64,000 nucleotides of DNA from Hysterangium stoloniferum (taxonomy: Eukaryota; Basidiomycota; Agaricomycetes; Hysterangiales; Hysterangiaceae): contig WHVD01000105.1 of assembly GCA_015178975.1 (NCBI GenBank), positions 186,001 to 250,000 on the forward strand. The letters run 5' to 3'. Shown here in pieces: positions 22,078-35,525 of this stretch. Position 1 is the stretch's first letter. The number at the start of each line of letters is the position of its first letter. The notes beneath the pieces were generated by a model, which saw only the letters and a program-made list of their open reading frames with translations, ran no database searches and was not told where the DNA came from. The translations under genes and the position numbers were made by a program.

Positions 22078-23935
22078 ATGTCAATGTCCAACGAGATAAC
22101 TCTGAGCCGGCAGGATATCATATCCCTCCTATGAGAGTTTGAGCGGGTACAGACCTTGGTTTCCCCGGCTGTATCGAGTTTAGAACAACAGGCGATCAAT
22201 GACACGAGAATGAGGGAAATATTCCAGATGAAGCTCGCAGAACGATGTAGCTGCCTCGAACATGGGGACTGCGTATGTTACCGAGTACCCGATGACGACC
22301 AGCACATGCCATTGTCTGAAAAAGACGCGGAAGTTTGTGTGGAGGAATGGGTGCGTAAAGCGAAATGTCCTTTTTATGTACACTGTTCACGAACCGGATG
22401 TTTTCAGCGTCAAGGAGAGAGAAATTGCGATGACCCACCGAATAATATTAAGATACGAGGGAGACCGACCACCGCTACATACAAACTCAGTCCATCTCGG
22501 AGGCATGGCATAGACTGGGGAGTCGTTTCAACACCGGATAGCTCATCTTCAAGTGTGGGAGTTAGCCACGGGTATTACTGTGGAGTCGGTTTGGAAGATG
22601 TCGGGATGAAAGTCCTTGACAGGGCAAAGAAAGCTTCACTGATGACAAAGTTGATGATATATGAGCGAATGACGCGAGGACCATGGGAAGGAGAGGATGT
22701 CGTTGACAAGTTTCTACTAAGGCATGTCACACCGCCATGACTGGGAATAATAATTCAAGAGAGCGTTAATATAATGAGGTAGGGATCACACAGTGTCAAT
22801 CAGTGAATACACTCACAATACTCACGTCTTATAGACCCACTTACCCGCCTCGAATTCGCAAACAGGCGTCAGTGGTATTAGGGGGGTTCTGGAATTAGAG
22901 TGATATCCGTTGGGCGAACCAAGGTCAGCTATGACATATCTGGCTTGGGCCTGCAATTGGTGTCCCGGCGCTCGATGGCCAGATAGAGATCGGACATCAA
23001 CTACAATTACGTCATCGCTTTACAATAGTTTAATCAAATCACCGTTACACACCAACTTGGATGAGGTTGCATCAACATTTATCACACAGATCGCATGATG
23101 TTTGTCATCCGATTACCAAACCTTACTCGCTGCCGGCCTTAGCAATATCGTGGAAAATATCTGCCATGTTCGTCAGCTGTCTGTACAGGAGCTCACCACG
23201 TTCAGATATTACTTTGAATGCTGGTTACAACGGTGCGTCGCACGATCACATCTTATCACCATGTTCACGACAACCATAAAAGACAAACTCGCCAGGGAGG
23301 ACGACGCTTTGATGTTTATCTTATACAGCCTTTCTTGCGGTGCATATACCAAGATGCGTGGTTTCTAGATATTGCTAGTGATGTATTGAAGGCCATAGTG
23401 GATGACGCGAACATCCATATAGCATCATTGACACTTTATATCAACGAGGACACCTCACATTCACTGTGGCGCTATATCTGGGCCCAGAAAACCTTCTTCG
23501 TGGACAGCACGCTTCGCACGAAGCATATCAACCAGCTTCATGTAGTTTCTTCGTTGAGTGCCCCCCTTCTACGGTATGTGAGCAATATTTTACTTATCAT
23601 CATCGTCTCACACCCACTCATGGAACTATCTTACCAGTCTGACTCTGACACACGTGGCCAAATTGGCCGCTCCCAGAGTCTAGCAAGGGACTAATAGAAG
23701 TCACCCTGAAGCTGATAGCTGGGTCTTCCGACACTGAATCCGCTTGTACCACAGTCTGCAGCCTCAATATTATCTCCTTCTCGCTCGTTTCCTTCCACAT
23801 TGTGACACAATGCGCCGGATCCCCACACCATTCACAGGCGTATCGGGAACGTCTAATTCAAACTCCACATCAGTGTTGAACAATCATGGCTCGCCCGTCG
23901 AAGGTCTTGTTCCATGACATATAATCAGTTCTCTG
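22078..23935 (+). pseudogene. Family A copy A10 (two nonsense codons)
   Basis: Full-length copy with ATG at 22078. Exon 1 has TGA at 22132-22134, where others read Gln (LLQEVEW). Exon 2 has TGA at 22738-22740 in the LPRLG motif (AGA to TGA). Otherwise the Cys/His motif (CLEHGDCVCYR), the intron 1 boundaries, exon 3 (TSTTITSSLYNSLIKSPLHTN) and exon 4 (LWRYIWAQKTFFVDSTL) are kept. Exon 5 has lost frame after ESACTTV. Intron 1 is 57 nt with no stop, so it happens to read through. Confidence 0.65.
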
Positions 23936-24239
23936 GATAACGCCGACACGTCTTCTCAAACCAGGAGGAGAGATAATGTGATTACTCCCTACTTAAATCG
24001 CTTTGTAACAGGAGTTACAAGTTGTATAACACTACATAGTGTGGGGAAATTTATAGCGCATACAGTCACTTTTTCCCATTTCCCGGTGTGTTGTAGCTTC
24101 TCATTCATGCCATGCACATGTAAAATAATATTCGCGAGCCTTAGGCGTGGCTAGAATCACCTTTGATTTATGAACGACAACTACGTCAAATAGAATCACA
24201 CTGATAATTCTCCAAAGACGGCCCCACCACCGTGGTTTT

Positions 24240-25230
24240 GGTGTCAGTTAGTTGGGATAGCATGAAGCACGTCAGTGAAGCAAAGCAAAGAATACCCACA
24301 ACAATCCTCACTAATACATGGCAACGTGCATCTCGGTCGGACTCATCTAATCTTCAAAGGCTATGTTCAATCTCGGGATCGGCTATCACGAGGCAACACA
24401 CCAGGGAATAAAAGGAGGGCCCTTTAGACCGTACAGGAACGGCGTTGGGTGGATTCCATAAAGGATATCTCTCAATTGGAAACCTGGACCCGACGTTGGA
24501 GCGCCTCGTACCCATTGTATTCGACTTGGAAAAAACGACAGTCGTAAGTGTTGCAGAGGAGCCAAACGAGCGCCGCGAGTCACTGTTGAGGCGCGTGTAA
24601 TGCATCACTGATGCTTTCCGATACAGGAGAAGTACGAGGAATGTAGATGCCATGACACTTGATAGAAAGCAGTTTTAAATTAGATATCACAAAGCCTGCC
24701 GGGTGACATCCCTGTATATGACCGATATTCTGACCGCGGCTTGAATATCTTTGATCACAAGGGGAGTTGATTGGTCGTCCGAATATTATTGAGTGAAGTA
24801 AATAAAGAGGAAGAAGCACGACGAAGACAGGATGTTTTGAAGGAGATGGAGCATCTGTAAATTGGGATTTGATCCGGACAGTTTACGCAGGGAAGTCCTT
24901 TCAATCTAGAATAGGCCCTGGCGGGAATACCTTGGAGCATCCCAGATGGTCGGACTTGCTCCGAGTTATCAAACCCATTTTACTCATGAGTTTTTACTTT
25001 AACCAACTCGTTTATTTTCTTTACACGAAACATTTTAGAGCACCTGCCGGGATTCGTGTTCCTAGTACCGCAAACAAGGACCAGAGTGAGAGATGTTGTC
25101 GCCATTATCCGGGGTAATACGTTCCTCGGCATCCGAAGTCCTTTTTACATTTCTCACCGATAATTTCACGATTCCTGGCAATTCAGAGTTCTCCCCATTA
25201 CATAGCTAAGGCTCTTAGGCCCCATCAGAT
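24240..25230 (-). pseudogene. Family B copy B6
   Basis: C-terminal exon (24653-24354 region) with MASTFLVLLLYRKASVMHY. In a neighbouring frame it has the tail FQLRDILYGIHPTPFLYGLK and PPFIPWCVAS. The N-terminal half (24870-25130) shows EERI-PDNGDNISHSGPCLRY-like sequence interrupted by stops. Several frameshifts separate the blocks. Confidence 0.45.
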
Positions 25231-26089
25231 CGAATTAAAGTGACTATCGTGCAAGATATAATTACTGGGGAGGTATAAGGCTCATAGGGAGAAACATTGC
25301 GACTGGTGCTTTGGGTACTCGCCTTGTGGAATCACATCTTGGCGTGGCAGACGTTCATTTCCAAACTTCGCCGCTGGGCGCCTGTTGCTTTCCATTGGGG
25401 CTTTACCCTTGTTAGCTGACCCAAATCACTTCAATCAGAAGGACCGTGAAATAATACTAGCGTGTAATTATTTATGACTGAATATTTGATTACATGCACA
25501 ATTTGTTCATGAAACCTGACGGACTCCCCACAAACAGGCAAATTCACGATAGACGCCAATTAGCTTAAATAAAGAATTATTGGTATTGGAATTGGAATTC
25601 GGAAAGAATTGAACACGGAGTGCTTATTTCTGTTGGAAATAGCCCGAGTGGAAAGTGCCAGATGATGTAGTTGAGAATCAGTGTCATGGATAGCACCCAC
25701 TGCATTTATATATTATATCAATCGAGATGTCAGGTCTCAACTAACGTAAAAGCCGAATTGCCGACATATCTAGCGGTCAGGAGGTGGGAAGTTGCCACAT
25801 TATACCGTGAATGCTTATCAAACGTTTCGTGGTTGCCATATGTGCTCTTCTTCAAACGATCTGTTGAAGAGTAATGAATTAATGTATACCATAGTGAGTG
25901 AACCTGAGAGTATCCTGGCGCCTATACGAACGAACAAATTGAGGGGCGTCAAGTTGTTTATAAGGAAAGGATGAAACGGTGTATATAAAGCACCGCCACA
26001 ATACTATGGCTGAAAATATCCCACCCTGATAACTTGACATTAAAAGCGCCGACTCCACTTCTGGTATCACAGCAACCTGCTACCCACCA
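25231..26089 (+). other. Upstream flank of A11
   Basis: 25231-25440 is unmatched and GC-richer. 25440-26089 is the standard A upstream flank, with the coding-like frame open from 25671 (ISVMDSTHCIYILYQSRCQV, STNVKAELP) and shifted later. No intact gene. Confidence 0.35.
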
Positions 26090-27703
26090 ATGTCAACTTC
26101 AAACGAAACGACTCTGAGCAGCGACGATATGGTACGCGCTCGAAACCTCCTACAAGAGGTTGAGTGGTTACAACCCCTGGTCTCTGCAGCTGCATTGAGC
26201 TGGGAAGAACGGGAGGAGATCATTGACGTGGGGATAAGGGAAAGATCACGGATGAAGCTCCGAGAGCGATGGACCTGTATAGAACATGGGGACGGTGTGT
26301 GTTATCGAGCTCCAGAAGACGACGAGCATATACCACTGTCTGAAGACGACGTGGAAGTTTGGGTTGAGCAATGGGTGCGCAAAATGAGATAGCCTTTCAT
26401 GTATTACTATTGAGCTGGGGCATTACTGTAGACTCGGTTTGGAAAGGGTTGGGAGGAATGTGCTTTACACTGCAAAGACAGCTGCACTGGTGGCAAAGTT
26501 GATGATATACAAGCGAATGGTGTATGGAGACGACAAGACAAGGCCTGTAATAAGTTCCTACGCAAGCATCTCACTCTGCCAAGACTCGGAATAGGAATTC
26601 AAGAGACCATTGACTTAATGAGGTGGGGATACTTTGAGGCCGTCATTCAACAAACTCAAAATACTCACGTTTTGCTAGACCCACTTACCCGGCTCGAATT
26701 CGAGAACAGGCGTGGGTGGTCTCAGAGGGGTTCTGGAATTCAAGGGCTGTACAGCGGAGGAACGGAGGTCACAACGCCAACTTATGGTATATTTGGGTTC
26801 GGCCTTCTACTGGTGTCCCGGCGCTCGATTGGGACATAGAGATCGAGTATCAACTGCAATTACGTCATCGCTTTACAATGCTGTAATGAAATCACCGTTA
26901 CACACGAACGTGGATGAGGTTGCGGCGACATTTATCCTAAAAATTGCACGATACTTGTCATGCCATCAATATCCCTTCCTCGCTGACGAACTTGTGTATA
27001 TCGTGCAAAACATCTACGAATTGCGTCAACTATCTGTAGAGGAGCTCACTGCGATCAGAGGTGCCATTGAATTCTGGTTACAACAGTGCGTCGCGACATT
27101 ATATCATGTCATCCTGTCCACGAAAACCACAACAGACAAACTTACCCATCCCGACCTGCCTTGTATGGCTTTCCCATATGGCTTCTCGTGTGTTGCATGA
27201 CCAAGATCCCTGGTTTCGAGATATTGCTGGAGATGTATTGCAGGTCATCATGGACGACACAAAACTCCATATAGCGTCATTGACACTTGATATCGATGAG
27301 GGCATGTCCTATTCACTTTTGATTCGTATCTGCTCCCTAGAAGCCTTCTTCCACGACAGCACGCTTCACACTGATCATATCAACCAGATCAATGTGGTTT
27401 CTTCGCTCATTGAGCCCCTTTTAAGGTATGTTGACAATGTTTTACCTTCCATCATGATCTCATATGCGCCCATTCAATATTCTACCAGTCTGATTCTGAC
27501 ACATCCGAGTCCAAATTACTGGCTCTTCTGGGGAGGCGAGGAACTAATTGAGGTTACTCTGAACCTGATAGCTCCATCGGCCGACGTAGAATCCGCGTGT
27601 ACCACAGTGCGCAGTCTCAATATAATCCCCATTCTGGCTGGTCTCCTTCCACATTGTGACGCAATAGGTGGCTCATTCGGCGATCCATTTACCCGTACCC
27701 GTG
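26090..27703 (+). pseudogene. Family A copy A11 (exon 2 front deleted, end fused to inverted A12)
   Basis: Exon 1 (26090-26374) is intact, with CIEHGDGVCYRAPEDDEHIP. Intron 1 jumps at about 26405 straight into mid exon 2 (GRNVLYTAKTAALVAKLMIY), so about 170 nt of exon 2 and the intron acceptor are gone. Exon 3 (from 26680), exon 4 (27136-27425) and exon 5 (from 27490; VRSLNIIPILAGLLPHCDAI) are open. At about 27703 the sequence turns into antisense of A12 intron 1, so the last ~60 codons are lost. Confidence 0.65.
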
Positions 27704-28023
27704 TGTACACTGGGTACAGAAAAATATTTTCTCTTACGCACCCATTCCTCGACCCAACCTTCCACGTCTTCTTCAGACGATGGTATGTGCTGGTCGTCAT
27801 CGGGTGCTCGGTAACATAAACAGTCCACGTGTTGGAGACAGCTACATGGTTCTCCAAGCTTCATCCGGAATATTTCCCTCATTCCCGTGTCATTGATCTC
27901 CTGGCGTTCCAAACTCAATATAGCCGGGGAAACCAAGGGTTGCAGCCACTCAACCTCTTGTAGGAGGCGTTCAGCCCGTCCGATATCGTGGCTGCTCAGA
28001 GTGGTCGCATTTGAAGTTGACAT
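27704..28023 (-). pseudogene. Family A fragment A12 (exon 1 only)
   Basis: Exon 1 is intact for 95 aa (28023-27739: RLLQEVEWLQPLVSPAILSL, CLQHVDCLCYRAPDDDQHIP, WVEEW) with a good GT donor, but intron 1 is cut after about 35 nt at the joint with A11. A tail-to-tail inversion has removed exons 2-5. Confidence 0.7.
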
Positions 28024-29040
28024 TGGGTGGTAACAGATTGTTGTGATACCGAAGAGGACGCTGCGCTTTTAAGGTACAGTTATAAGGGGAATGATTTTCC
28101 AGGCCTCGCATTGTGACGGTGCGGTATACATGATACCCAGCGTTCCATCCATTCCTTTGAAATGCCTTGAGGGCCCGTTCGTCCTTTTCCAATAATACAG
28201 CCAGGATACTCTCAAGTTCCCTTACCATTTTCCTTTGCCGCTATTCCTTAACCTCATCAGATCGCATACTGCAGATGCCACATGTGGCCACTGGGAATAT
28301 ATTGACAAGCTCTCACCGCATATAAATGTGGGAACTTCTCAGTTCATGAGCGCGAGATTTCATGTCAATCCAGCTTTTCCGTCAGTTGAAAAGTTATATC
28401 TCCATGGATGGAATATGTAAATGCAGGTATGGCCTTAGGCACTTCGGACTCCGGCTATATCTGACGGACCTATGCGCTCCGTGTTCAATTATTTCAGAAT
28501 TTCAACGTTCAACCACTTGAATAATTCCTTATGCTAATTGGATTCCAACCTGAATATTCTAGGTTGCGGCCAGTCCATCAGTGTTTCCACCAACACATTA
28601 TGTGTACTCTATATTCAATCATTACTGCTTAGACCCGAGCGTTCATTATTCCCCTGTCCTGTTGAACTGACACGCTACTTGCTTTGAGACCTCTGAGTGG
28701 TATTCTATTTGAAGTGATTCTAATTGGTAAATCGGATATCATTCTAATCACGACTAGGGCCCACCCATATATGCGACGTCTCTATCCCATCAACGAGAAG
28801 CTGCCAAGAACACAAAGGCGGTAAAAGGTGACTATATGCGCTCTTGATTTGGCTCAAACTATATAGCTTTACATAAATTAGAAATATTCCCAAAGCGATT
28901 TAAGTAAAGACTAATAACACCGTCCTTCCTCCTGGTTCGGATAATGAATCGGTGCTATCTAAGAGAAATTATGATATATCATGTGGAAGGGGTAGAGCAA
29001 ACGCATCGGCAGGCCAAGCATCTTCCTCTAACGCAGACAT
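28024..29040 (-). other. Upstream flank of A12 and A/B spacer
   Basis: 28024-28330 is the A12 upstream flank. It is open as ELESILAVLLEKDERALKAF on the minus strand from 28228, a variant of the coding-like segment. 28430-28900 holds decayed B/A flank blocks in minus orientation, then the 3' flank of A13. No functional gene is seen. Confidence 0.35.
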
Positions 29041-29145
29041 CCAGTTAGAGGTAGGGGCTACTGACACGCCGGTAAAGGGTGTGGCGATGACGGAAAGGAG
29101 GGAATGACACATGAGGTGGAATCTCTCAAAGGGATTATGGGGGGA

Positions 29146-30938
29146 TTAAACTTTGATGGAGCCACACATTGGGTGACAATGTGGGAGAAGACGTTCGATA
29201 ATGGCAATCATATCGAGGTTGCGCACTGTGGTACACGCGGATTCGAAGTTGGAAGATCCAGCTATCAGCTTCAGAGTGACGTGAAGTAGTTCTTCGCCTG
29301 AAGAGAGGAGCCAGTAATTTGGACGCTTGTGTATCAGAATCAGACTGGTAGGATATTTTCATGGGTGGATATGAGATGATGCTGGAAGGTAAAACATTGT
29401 CAACATACCGTACGAGGGGTTCAATGAGGGAAGAAATCACATTCAACTGGTTGATGTGATCCGCGCGCAGCGTGCTGTCGTTGAAGAAGGCTTTCAGAGC
29501 CCGGATACCACGCCACAGTGATTTCCTTGCGTCCTCATCCATAATAAGAGTCGAGGATGCTACGTGGAGGTTTGTGTCGTCAATTATCACCTTCAATAAA
29601 TCCCCAGCAAATTCACGAAACCAGGCATCTTGGTGGATGCAACACACGAAGAGGCGTACAGGACATGGATACAAGGTTCGTCGGTGTGGGGAATTTTGTC
29701 TGTTATGGTTTTGGTAGGCAGGATAAAATTATATGATGTCGCGACGCACGGTTGTACCCAGAATTCAATGCAACCTCTGATCGCAGTGAGCTCTTCTACA
29801 TACAATTCACGCACGTGGCAAATATTTTCCACGATAACCCCAAGTTCGGCGCAGAGGATTAAGGGAGATGGATTGCATGGGGATGATAGATACCCAGCGA
29901 TTTGTAGAATGAATGTCGACGCAACCGTATCCACGTTCGTGTATAGCGGTGATTTGATCACAGCATTGTAAAGCGAAGACGTCATTGGAGTTAAGCCGAG
30001 TCGCCGATCTGCATCTGCCCATCGAGTGCAGGAACACGTGACGAAGGCCCAAGCCAAAGTTGTCAGAAGCCTGGCAGTGTCTCCTCCGTTCCTCCGGTGT
30101 ATAAGCCTTGAATACCAGAACGCTTCTAAGACCCCATTCGCCCGTCTTTGAATTCGATCCGGATAAGTGGGTCTAGCAAGCCGTGAGTATTTTGACTGTA
30201 TGCAATGATTGGCGCTGAAGTATCCCCACCTCATTAAGTCAATGGTCTCTTGAATTACTATTCCGAGTCTTGACATAGTGCGGTGTTTGCGTCGGAACTT
30301 GTTACAGTCCTCGTCGTGTCCATACACCATTCGCTTGTATATCATCAACTTTGCCATCAGTGCAGCTGTCTTTGCAGTGTAAAGCACATTCCTCCCAACC
30401 CTTTCCAAACCGACCCCACAGTAATACCCCGGCTGAATGATAACACTTGACGATGTCGATGAGTTATCATACAGTGAGACCACTCCCCAGTCCACGTTGT
30501 CACTGTAATATGGACTGAGGTTGGATGTGGCGTTGGTGGATCTACGTCGCACTTTAATAAAATTCGGTGGATCATGACAATTTGTCTCTCCCAGGAACTG
30601 AAAGCGTCGGGTTTGTAAACGGCATACATTAAAGGTTATCCCATTTTTCGCACCCATTCCTCAGCCCAAAATTCCACATCTTCTACCGACAATGGTATAT
30701 GCTGGTCGTCTTCGGGAACTCGATAACACACACCGTGCCCGTGTTCGCTACAGCTCCATCGGTCTCGAAGCTTTCCCCTGAATATTTCCCTTATCGCCGC
30801 GTCAACCACCCCCTCCCGTTCTTCTGAGCCCATTGCAGCTGGGGAGACCAAGGGTTGTAGCCACTCAACCTCTTGTAGGGGGCTTTCAGCCCGTACGATA
30901 TCGTGTTTCCTCAGAGTAGTTTCGTTTGGAGTGTACAT
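29146..30938 (-). CDS. Family A gene A13 (five exons, C-terminus cut short; ~521 aa)
   Basis: Exons are 30938-30654, 30597-30230, 30172-29750, 29699-29409 and 29344-29146, all with GT..AG borders and preserved phase. The sum of 1,566 nt is divisible by three. Exon 1 reads CSEHGHGVCYRVPEDDQHIP. Exon 2 has YYSDNVDWGVVSLYDNSSTS. Exon 3 carries a CSCTRWADADRR variant of the usual CPGARW. The frame shifts in exon 5 after LPHCHPMCGSIK and ends at TAA 29148-29146, about 50 residues before the family stop. It may still make a protein. The upstream coding-like segment is open at 31352-31074. Confidence 0.55.
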
Positions 30939-31073
30939 TGATGGGTGGCAGGTTATTGTGATACCGGAAGGGGATGCTGCGCTTTTAAGTTGCAATTATC
31001 AGGGGTATGAATTTCATGGTATAGCATTGTGGCGGTGCTTCATGCAGGACACCCAGCGTTTCCTCCCTTCGTT

Positions 31074-31352
31074 TTAAACAACTTGAAGCCGCTCAACCTC
31101 CTTAATGCATACACGCTCCACGTTACTCTCAGGTTCACTCAATATTTTAGAGTCTAATTTCTTACTCTTCAACAGAGCGCCTACGGCAAAGCGCACATAT
31201 GGCAGCCACGATACATTTGAAGAGCCTTCACCACATAATGTGGCCACTTCCGGCTTCTTAAGCGGGAAAGTCTTGGGCAATTCAGCTTTTACGTTAGTTG
31301 AGAAGTGACATGTCGATTGATAGAATACGTAAATGCAGTGGATGCTATCCAT
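31074..31352 (-). other. Best open copy of the segment upstream of gene A (92 codons)
   Basis: Reads MDSIHCIYVFYQSTCHFSTN, VKAELP, EVATLCGE, SWLPYVRFAVGALLKSKK and ends EVERLQVV before TAA. The same frame is recognisable in most upstream flanks with scattered stops, which looks like a once-coding exon or gene. A linking splice site to A exon 1 could not be fixed. Confidence 0.35.
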
Positions 31353-31479
31353 TACAATGCTTGTCAGGTACAGTTTCGGGCGCTATCGATTCGGGCTATG
31401 TCTAAGAGACATGTGCGCTTCGTTTTCAATTCATTCTGAATTTCAACTTCGATAATTCTTTACTCATGCGAATTGGCGT

Positions 31480-32290
31480 CGATCGTGAATGCATGAGTAA
31501 GCACTGTAAGGAAGTCCGGCTATCTGGGATGCTCCAAGGTATTCTAGTTCGGCCGCATTCTAGATTGCCGGGACTTCCCTACCGTCCGGATCAAATACCA
31601 ATTTACAAATGCTCAATCTTCTTCAAAACATCCTGTGTCCTTAGTTCTTCATCCTCTCCATTTCCTACCCTCAAGAATTTTCGGTCAACCAATGAACTCC
31701 ACTTGTCATCAAAGATATTGCAACTGCGGTCACAGAGTATACAGGTGTCGTCAGGCAGGTTTTGTTTTGACTAATTTACCACCGTTTGCGATCACGTGGT
31801 CATGGCATCTAGATTCCTTGCACTTCTCCTGTATCGTGAAGCATCAGCTATACATTATGCCGGTCCAAATTACGAACGTTTGTAGAAAGTGATGGATGGT
31901 ATCTACATTCCTCCCAGTTCTCCCGTAGCGCTACCTGGGGGGTACATTTCTCTTTCTATGGGATATTTTGGTAGGAACAATTTGAGAAATATAATTGTAT
32001 TTTTTTCAAATCTGAACCCAAAGGGGAGGAGACGCTACAGGGTCGTGTTAAGACACATAATAGAGAGACATGCGTTATGAAATCCGACCCATGCTGTCCC
32101 CGTGTGCTTTGAAGGCCCTTCAGTTTATTCCGGAGTTTTTTATGTCAAGAACGCGGATTTGGAGATTGAACATTGGATTTTGATCGCAAGATGAGCTTGA
32201 ACGAGCGAATCATCGGCATGGATTTATGCGTGATTGTAGCCAGTGTTCTTTGTTGTTCTCCAATAACCTGTTTCGTCCTATCCCAAACTA
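31480..32290 (+). pseudogene. Family B copy B7
   Basis: 31560-31770 reads PYRPDQIPIYKCSIFFKTSC, equivalent to the B1 part before the first hydrophobic segment. 31800-32080 carries a decayed membrane exon (ASRFLALLLYREASAIHYAG-like, split between frames). The 3' end 'ggagattgaacat' to 'catcggcatggatt' is kept. Multiple frameshifts. Confidence 0.4.
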
Positions 32291-32589
32291 TCGCGCTGCT
32301 TTCTTTAAGAACTCCGAGGATATTCCATTTGACGTTAGTTTTTTTTCGTAAATCGCATGTGATTCTAGCCACTACTAGGGACCACGACTATGTGCAACTA
32401 CGTGTGGATAGGATCAGAAATAAGCTACAAAGCAGAAAAGGTGACTATATGCGCTCTTTAATTGGCTAAAATTATGTAGCTTTAAAGAACTTTGAAATAT
32501 TGCCAAAGGCGGATTAAGTAAACAGTGATAGCACTATCCTTCCTCCTAGCTCGGATAATGTGTCGGTGTATCCAAGGGACATTATTGTA

Positions 32590-34515
32590 TATCGTGCGGA
32601 ATGGATGGAACAAAAGCATGGGCAGGCTAGTCATGGTTCTCCAACACTGATCTGGAGTTTGAATTTGATTTTGCCCACACACCTGTTGAAGGTGTGGCGA
32701 TGACAGAAAGGAGGGAATGAGCCACGACGGTTATTCGTTCAAGGTAGGTACCGACGTATTGATCGTTGATTGAGCCACGCATTGCGTCACAATGTTAAAG
32801 AAACGGGATTATATTGAGGTTCCGCATTGTGGTACACCCTGATTCGATGTCTGAAGATGCGGCAATCAGCTTCAGAGTGACCTCGATTAATCTTTCGCAT
32901 GACCAGAGGAGGCACACATTTGCGCTCGTCTGCGTCATAATCAGACTGGTAGGATATTTTCATGGGCAGATATGAGATGATGGCGAAAGGTAAAACAATT
33001 CTCGACATACCATAGGAGAAGCTTAATGAGTGAAGAAGCCACATTCAGCTGGTTGATATGATTCGTGAGAAGGGCGCTGTCGTCGAAGAAGGTCGTCAGG
33101 GCCCGGATATCATGACACAGTGAATACGATGTGTCCGCATCGATATGAAGAGTCAAGGACGCTATATGGAGGTTTGTGTCTTCCACTATAACCATCAATA
33201 CATCTCCAGCAATATATCGAAACCAGTCATCTTGGTGAATGCAACACACGAGAAGCTGTATAGATGATTCATACAAGGAAAGTCCGCGCGGGTAATTGTG
33301 TCTGTTGTAGTTTTGGTAGGCAGGATGAAATGATGTGAAAATGCGGCGACGAACGGTTGTACCCAGAATTCAATGCAACCTCTGACCGCGGTGAGCTCCT
33401 CTATAGACAGTTGACGGACGTGGCAGATGTTTTTCACAATATCCCCAAGGTAGCCGAAGAGAACGGTACATTTCACAAAAGACGACAAATATCCGGCGAT
33501 TTGTAGAATAAATATCGACGCAACCTCATCCAGGTTGGTGGCGGTGATTTGATGACAGCATTGTAAAGCGATGACGTAATTGCAGTTGACAGCCGATCTC
33601 TATCTGCCCATCGGGCTCCGGGACAGAATACGAAGGCCCAAGCCAAATATGTCACAAGCTGGGCAGTGTGACATTCGTTCCTCCGCTGATAATGCCACAT
33701 CCTCCCTAAGACTACCCACACCTGTTGTCGAATTCGAAGGGGATAGGTGGGTCTAGAAAGACGCGAGTATTTTGAATGAATTCAATGATTGACGCTGTTG
33801 TGTCCCCACCTCAACAAATCAATGGTCTCTTGAATTACTGGTCCGAGTCTTGACAGAGAGAGATGCTTGCGTATACCTGTTAAAGGTCATGTCGTCTCCA
33901 TCCACCATTCGCTTGTATATCATCAACTTTGCTATCAGTGAAGCCTTCTTTGCGTTGTAAAGCACACTCATCCCAACCCTTTCCAAACCGACTCCACAGT
34001 AATACCCCGGTTCAATTTTAATACTTGAAGATGTCGATGAGCTCTCATAGAGTGAATCCACGGCCCAGTCCACGTTATGACTGTAATTTGGACTTAGTTG
34101 GATGTGGCATTGGCGGAACTACCTCGCATTTTAATAATAGTCGGTGGATCATGACAATTTGTCTCTCCCAAGCACTGAAAGCGTCGAATGGGTCAACAGT
34201 GTACTTGAAAGGCTATCTCATTTTGCGCACCCATTCCTCAACCAAAACGTTCACATCTTCTTCAGCCAATGGTATATACTGGTCGTCTTCGGGAACTCGA
34301 TAGCACACATCGTGTCGATGTTCGATACAGCTCCACTGTTGTCGAAGCTTTACCCGAAATCGTTCCCTCATCCCCGTGTCAATGATGCCCTCCCGTTCCT
34401 CTGAGCTCAATGGAGCTGGGGAAACCAAGGGCTGTAACCACTCAACCTCTTGTAGCAGGCTTTGAGCCCGAACGATATCGTGGCTTCTCAGATTCGTCTC
34501 GTTTGAAGTTGACAT
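32590..34515 (-). pseudogene. Family A copy A14 (frameshifts in exons 2 and 3)
   Basis: Exon 1 (34515-34231) is open: CIEHRHDVCYRVPEDDQYIP. In exon 2 a deletion in the SNLSP codons (near 34100) brings a stop. A second shift follows at FNRYTQ. Exon 3 (33721 region) reads YLAWAFVFCPGARWADRDRL but shifts after VIKSP. Exon 4 (VCCIHQDDWFRYIAGDVLM, 33276 region) and exon 5 remain recognisable. Exon 1 is nearly identical to that of A15 on the opposite strand. Confidence 0.65.
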
Positions 34516-35525
34516 TGGTGGGTAGAAGGTTGTTGTGATACCGGAAGGGGATGCTGCGCTTTTGAGGTGGAGTCATCAGGGGAATTTATTTCTAGGTATA
34601 GCATTGTGGCGGTGCTTTATACCAAGTGTTTCATCCCTACCTTTTAACCGACTTGAAGCCCCTCAACCACCTTCATTCATGCAGGTTCCAAGATACTCTC
34701 AAGTTTCCCAACTATGTGATACTATAATTTCTTAATCTTCAACAGCTCGTCTACGGCAGAGAACAGATATGGCAGCTACGAATAGTTTGATAGTCTTCAC
34801 CGCATAATGTGGCAACTTCCGACTTCTTGAGCGCTAGACCTTTGGGCAATTCGGCTTTTGCGTTGATTGAGAAGCGACATCTCGATTGATAGAATATGTA
34901 AATGCAGGGGGTGATATCCATGAAGTCCATCTTTTGTACAACCTTGGGCGCTGTCCACTCGGGCTACATCTAACGCAAACATCCGCTTCGTGTTCAATTC
35001 TTTCAGAATCCCAACAAAGCAATAATTAATTACTCAGGGTAGTTGGCGTCGAGCGTGAATATGCCTGTTTGTGGCGAGTCTCTCAGCTTTTCATTACCAA
35101 ATTGTGCATGTAATATATAATCAGTAATTAATAACTCATGTTATTTATCAGGGACTTGTTTTTATGATCATGGATGTGAGTAGGCAACGGAGCTCAACCT
35201 CTTGCATGCGGAGCTCGTCGGGCTTTTAAAGATTCGGCATTCTCGCTATGTTTTTGGGTGACCTTTTACTACCACCTTGTCGACCCCTACGGCGCTGCCC
35301 ACTCCATTCTTCCCCGGAACTTCACAAAAGTTCTTGAACTTTCATTGGTTGCCAAACGTGATCTCTGTTGTAGACGATCTGTTGAAGAGTAAGGAATTAG
35401 TGTATGCCCTGGTTAGTGGGCCTGAGAGTATTCTGGAGCCTGTATCAATGAAGAGGTTGAGAGGCTTCAAGTTGTTTAAAGGAAGGGATGAAACGCTGTT
35501 TATCCTGTCTTCAGCACCGCCACAA
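34516..35525 (-). other. Space between divergent A14 and A15
   Basis: 34516-35130 is the A14 upstream flank (minus), with the frame NTKRMFALDVARVDSAQGCT and SERIEHEADVCVRC. 35330-35525 is the end of the A15 upstream flank (plus), with DDLLKSKELVYALVSGPESI. The two flanks meet near 35150-35280. Confidence 0.35.

Noticed and set aside
29593..30657. A single 354-codon intronless gene
   Set aside because: Introns 1 and 2 of A13 happen to have no stop. The GT..AG sites and the aligned copies show they are introns.
34025..34404. Plus-strand frames opposite A exon 1 (for example MDHDNLSLPSTESVEW)
   Set aside because: Antisense shadows that recur opposite every A exon 1 and change with its codons.
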